Origin: an uncultured Verrucomicrobiales bacterium
GTDB taxonomy: Bacteria; Verrucomicrobiota; Verrucomicrobiae; Limisphaerales; CANJSG01
NCBI GenBank assembly: GCA_946480965.1
Contig: CAMLMI010000209.1
Span: 1-7,999 of the forward strand
Direction of reading: 5' to 3'
DNA length: 7,999 nucleotides
The notes below the pieces were generated by a model, which saw nothing but the letters and a program-made list of their open reading frames with translations, did not search any database and was not told the DNA's origin. The translations under genes were made by a program, and so were the position numbers. Position 1 is the stretch's first letter, and every line of letters begins with the position of its first letter. Shown here one piece after another: positions 5,280 through 7,999 of this stretch.

Positions 5280-6242
5280 TCACTGCCTCGTCCGATAAAA
5301 GCGCCGGATGGCGTTCGTGGCCGCGCCACCCGTCACGTCGAGGCGATTGGTCCCGACGCGGACGGTGCGTGCGACGGACCAGTCCAAGAGATTCGTCGAG
5401 GTCTGCAATTCATAGGTTCCGGGCGCACCGGAGAGGTGGACCGATGCCAGGCCGTTGGACGTGATCGTGAGTTGCAGCACGATCGGAGGCATCGCCTGGT
5501 TGAGGGACCGGATGTAGTTCACCTCGTTGGTCCAATAGGTCGGCAAGGTGTCCCAGGGATTCGCGCCGGTGTCGCCCGTGACATAGATCCAACCCACGTT
5601 GCGCCCGGCGGCGAGGTTGACGTAGTTGGTCATCGTCGCCGCGCTGGGCACGTTGTAGGGGAGCTGGCAGAACCGCCTCGCCAAATGGTTCGTCGCCCAG
5701 GCGTCCGCAGCATGGGTGGCGTAGTTGGTGCCCGTTTCGAGCGTGACCAGCACATCCGCGCAGGGCCGCGTGGCATACGCCTCCAGCGTGTTGAATCCGG
5801 GATTGCCGACCACGAGAAGGTTCGTCCCCTTGGTCCGGATGTATTGGTAGAGCGCGGTGTAGTAGGCGAGATGGCTCGGGACCGAATCGTTAGTCAGCTC
5901 GTCGAGGAAGATTCCGTCCACTGCGTAGAAGCTGAAGTAGCGGTCGATGTCCGCCTTCACCGCGTTGGTGCTGCGTGCGGTGTAGCTCGTGGAGACGTAA
6001 CCGATCACCTTGCCCCCGCTGGCGCGAAGGCCGTTCACGGCCGCCACGTAGTCGGGGTTCCTTGCCGTGCCCGGGCCGCTGTTCGGATTCATGATCGCCA
6101 CCAAGGGCACCCGCCCCGCCGCCCAGTTCATACTGCTCCACAGGTTGCCTGGATAGAAATACGCCGGGACGACGATGCCCATCGGCGCGCTCCAAGCTCG
6201 CAGCGAAAACCACAGGCAAAGCGCGATGGCCAGTTTGATCAT
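5280..6242 (-). CDS. Exported spherulin-4 family protein (GH135-like) with C-terminal LQTSTNLxxW module
   Basis: The 320-residue product starts 'MIKLAIALCLWFSLRAWSA', a Sec signal cleaved after about residue 19. Residues 22-250 match the spherulin-4 family: 'GIVVPAYFYPG' (22-32), 'AIMNPNSGPG' (49-58), 'ASGGKVIGYVSTSY' (74-87), 'ADIDRYF' (97-103), 'VDGIFLDEL' (108-116) and 'VVGNPG' (144-149). The fungal member Sph3 defines glycoside hydrolase family GH135 and cleaves galactosaminogalactan. From memory its key residues are an Asp, an Asn and a Glu spaced about 36 and 20 apart; D114, N147 and E169 here fit that order and spacing. The (beta/alpha)8-type domain is followed by an Ig/FN3-like tail (about 255-320) with 'YELQTSTNLLDWS' and a final 'RRFYRTRQ'. 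No strong ribosome binding site is visible. A secreted glycan hydrolase is likely; its substrate is unknown. Confidence 0.88.
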   Translation of the reverse strand: MIKLAIALCLWFSLRAWSAPMGIVVPAYFYPGNLWSSMNWAAGRVPLVAIMNPNSGPGTARNPDYVAAVNGLRASGGKVIGYVSTSYTARSTNAVKADIDRYFSFYAVDGIFLDELTNDSVPSHLAYYTALYQYIRTKGTNLLVVGNPGFNTLEAYATRPCADVLVTLETGTNYATHAADAWATNHLARRFCQLPYNVPSAATMTNYVNLAAGRNVGWIYVTGDTGANPWDTLPTYWTNEVNYIRSLNQAMPPIVLQLTITSNGLASVHLSGAPGTYELQTSTNLLDWSVARTVRVGTNRLDVTGGAATNAIRRFYRTRQ

Positions 6243-6293
6243 CCCGAGAAGAGTTGGCTCGTCGCACGCGCGTAGGAACCGGCACGCAGGACT

Positions 6294-7343
6294 CTACTCC
6301 CAGTCTTCGGCCGCCTGGAGACGCAGCTCCAGCTCGCGGCGGATCGGCGCGACGCGGGACATCGCGTTGTTCTCGGTCTGGCCGGAGAAGGTCGCCATCT
6401 CGATGCGCGCGGCGGCGATGATCTCGCCGTTGTGGTCGCGGATCGGGAGGATCAATTCCACGCGGTCCTTGCCCTTGGCGTAATAGACGTTGCCGGTGCG
6501 CAACGTGTCGGTCTCGGACTGGCCTCCGGGGCGACCGACTTGGGCGGGATCGTGGCTCGCGACGAGCGTGACCGCGTTCGTGTCGCCTTTCCTGAAGCGG
6601 AAGAGCTGCACGCCGAGGACGGACTTGTTCCGCTCCACCAGATCGCGCGCCGCCACGGCCGCGACGGATTCGCGCGGCGTGTAGGTGATCACGGTGTCCA
6701 CGAAGTGCGAGACGGAGTCGGACTTGGTCCAGAAGCCGACCTTGCCGAAGGCGAAGGAATTGTCCGTCAGCTCGGGGAAGATGGCTTGGCCGTTGAGTTT
6801 GGCCCGGATGCGGTTGCCTTCGCAGGTCAGTTCCAGCTCGTGCCACACGCCGGAAGGGACGGGCACTTCGGGCCCGATGGGCGGGGTGCGCTGGCCATCC
6901 ACGAACTTGTAGAAGCGGAGGTTGTTCCCCAGGCCGCTGGCGCGGATGACGTAGTAGTTGCGCGGGTCCTGGTAGCGGAAGGCGATGCCGGCCATCCGCT
7001 CGGTCACGCCGGCCACGAGCTTGAAGCGGGTCTTGAGCGTGAAGTCGCCGAAGGTCTCGCCGTCGTAGATCAGCGCAGGGAAATGTTCGTCGGCCAGGTC
7101 GCGCGCGGTCTGGGCCAGCACCGGACGACGCGGGGTCTCAGCCTCGGGGTTGAAGGACTTCTGCCCGCTCGGCACGTCGTCCAGAACGATCTTCCAAGCA
7201 CCGGGCAAACCTTCGCCGGAAACGACGCTCACGTAGCCGGTCGGTGCCTGGTCGAGAGCGAAGCTGGTCCAATCCAGATGCAACGTCGCGGCGGCGGCGG
7301 AAACAGTCCCCGCGACCAGCGCGGCGATGAAACGAGACAACAT
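6294..7343 (-). CDS. Exported DUF1080/LamG-like protein with Cache-like C-terminal domain
   Basis: The 349-residue product has a Sec signal at 1-19 ('FIAALVAGTVSAAAA'). Residues about 20-222 form a concanavalin-like jelly roll of the DUF1080/3-keto-disaccharide hydrolase type: 'YDGETFGDFTLKTRFKL' (93-109), 'MAGIAFRYQDPRNYYVIRAS' (117-136), 'GVWHELELTCEGNRIRAKLNG' (165-185) and 'GKVGFWTKSDS' (200-210). Residues about 228-345 look like a Cache/PAS-like extracytoplasmic sensor domain: 'VLGVQLFRF', 'VTLVASHDPAQVGRPG', 'YYAKGKDRVELILPIRDHNGEIIAAARIEM', then 'GQTENNAMSRVAPI' (321-334), a block I associate with secreted proteins of Verrucomicrobia and Acidobacteria. No transmembrane or output domain follows, so it is soluble in the periplasm or outside. 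The ATG at 7343 gives the signal peptide, but there is no clear ribosome binding site. The next gene begins 51 bp downstream, so co-transcription is plausible. Carbohydrate binding or cleavage is inferred from the fold only. Confidence 0.85.
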   Translation of the reverse strand: MLSRFIAALVAGTVSAAAATLHLDWTSFALDQAPTGYVSVVSGEGLPGAWKIVLDDVPSGQKSFNPEAETPRRPVLAQTARDLADEHFPALIYDGETFGDFTLKTRFKLVAGVTERMAGIAFRYQDPRNYYVIRASGLGNNLRFYKFVDGQRTPPIGPEVPVPSGVWHELELTCEGNRIRAKLNGQAIFPELTDNSFAFGKVGFWTKSDSVSHFVDTVITYTPRESVAAVAARDLVERNKSVLGVQLFRFRKGDTNAVTLVASHDPAQVGRPGGQSETDTLRTGNVYYAKGKDRVELILPIRDHNGEIIAAARIEMATFSGQTENNAMSRVAPIRRELELRLQAAEDWE

Positions 7344-7396
7344 GGGCGGACGCTACCGAGGGCGCGAGAAGCTGTCCAATGCGGCGGGAGAAGCGA

Positions 7397-7417
7397 CGGA
7401 TGCCGGATACCGGATGC
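7397..7417 (-). repeat. Heptamer repeat GCATCCG, intergenic copy
   Basis: Three units CGGATGC / CGGATAC / CGGATGC read on the plus strand, i.e. GCATCCG-GTATCCG-GCATCCG on the minus strand. This is the same unit as at 2631-2658 in nadE, in the opposite orientation. It lies in the 96-bp gap between the desaturase-like gene and the DUF1080-like gene, in which I see no other feature. Confidence 0.75.
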
Positions 7418-7439
7418 CTGACGGACCACCAACACCCAA

Positions 7440-7999
7440 CTACTTCCCCTCCCCAAACGGCGTCTTCATCAACCCCGCCAAACTCTGCTGCTCCTCCCGC
7501 CGGAATTCGTCGAGACCGAGCCGGATCGTTTCCGGGGCCGGGTTGATCCGGTAGGAACCGAAGATTCGATCCCAGACGGAGAGGAGCGAGGCGTAGTTCG
7601 AGTCCGTCTCCGGCTGCCATGCGGAGTGGTGGACCTTGTGCATCACCGGCGTGACGACGAGCAGGCGCAACCAGCGATCCAAGCGTGGACCCACGTGGAT
7701 GTTCGCGTGGTGAAACTGCACCACGGAGAACATCAGCACCTCATAGAGCGCGATCTCCCAAAACCGCGCTCCGATCAGCGCGATCACTGGAATCCGCAGC
7801 ACGCCGGACAGCAACATTTCCCCGAGGTGAAAGCGATTGGCCGTGGTGACGTCCATGTGCGGGTCCGAGTGATGCACGCGGTGGAAGCGCCAGAGGAAGC
7901 GTGAGGTGTGGTTCAGCCGATGCCACCAATACGTCCAGACATCCAAGAGGAGCACCGCGTCCATCGCATGGAGCCACGGCGGTAGTGGCAACCAGTTCA
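7440..7999 (-). CDS. Sterol desaturase / fatty acid hydroxylase superfamily protein (N-terminus outside window)
   Basis: The frame stays open to the right window edge, so only the C-terminal 185 or so codons are seen; a TTG at 7991 could be read as a start but lies inside a typical 'NW-LPLPPWL' approach to the conserved core, so the gene almost certainly continues. The di-iron histidine clusters are present: 'HRLNH', 'HRVHHSDPHMD', 'HHANIH' and 'HKVHHS'. Typical of PF04116 are also 'LLLDVWTYWWHR' and 'NYASLLSVWDRIFGSYR'. The hydrophobic segments at 'LLLDVWTYWW' and 'LLSGVLRIPVIALIGA' fit an integral membrane di-iron oxygenase acting on a lipid C-H bond. The substrate (sterol, carotenoid, alkyl or ether lipid) cannot be told. 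The stop is TAG at 7440-7442, and 96 bp separate it from the next gene on the same strand. Confidence 0.93.
   Translation of the reverse strand, partial: NWLPLPPWLHAMDAVLLLDVWTYWWHRLNHTSRFLWRFHRVHHSDPHMDVTTANRFHLGEMLLSGVLRIPVIALIGARFWEIALYEVLMFSVVQFHHANIHVGPRLDRWLRLLVVTPVMHKVHHSAWQPETDSNYASLLSVWDRIFGSYRINPAPETIRLGLDEFRREEQQSLAGLMKTPFGEGK

Noticed and set aside
5436..6275. Plus-strand frame antisense to the spherulin-4 gene (similar ones at 3777-4556 and 6432-7421)
   Set aside because: They have unstructured, Arg/His/Val-rich translations lying exactly opposite genes with clear families or signal peptides.
1..7999. CRISPR array, tRNA, rRNA, prophage or defence island
   Set aside because: I saw no regularly spaced repeats, cloverleaf-like sequence, phage structural gene or known defence-protein motif.

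Overview
This is a GC-rich bacterial chromosomal window. The proteins suggest Verrucomicrobia, probably a Pedosphaera/Limisphaerales-like lineage. Two neighbouring exported proteins end in an 'LQ-[ST]-S-x-[ND]-L-x-x-W' module, and the secreted proteins are rich in Thr-Asn pairs; both are, from memory, commonplace in that phylum. The placement is an inference, because there is no rRNA or other marker gene here.

Layout. Left edge (1-299): the last codons of an IS5-like DDE transposase (+) converge on, and overlap by 17 bp, a small AbrB/MazE-type DNA-binding protein gene (-) that has no toxin partner. Centre-left (414-3509, +): a sugar-1-phosphate nucleotidyltransferase, a 146-bp gap rich in palindromes, a DUF192 lipoprotein, and glutamine-dependent NAD+ synthetase (nadE) 10 bp further on. 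nadE meets the next, opposite-strand gene with no spacer: the two stop codons form the palindrome TGATCA.

Right half (3510-7999, all -), in transcription order from the right edge: the C-terminal part of a sterol-desaturase/fatty-acid-hydroxylase-like membrane protein, an exported DUF1080/LamG-like protein with a Cache-like C-terminal domain, an exported spherulin-4 (GH135-like) protein, and an exported protein of unknown function that looks like a metzincin without its zinc-binding helix. The two middle genes are 51 bp apart and may be co-transcribed. They suggest handling or sensing of extracellular carbohydrate, but no complete pathway is visible.

The non-coding DNA holds the most notable signals. 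The 306-bp gap at 4974-5279 contains a probable 168-bp MITE (5081-5248) with terminal inverted repeats and a TTA target duplication, and an overlapping triple AAGCATT repeat just upstream of a ribosome binding site. A heptamer repeat (GCATCCG) occurs inside nadE, exactly in the linker between its two enzyme domains, and again on the other strand in the gap at 7397-7417. I found no CRISPR array, tRNA, rRNA, prophage or recognisable defence system.
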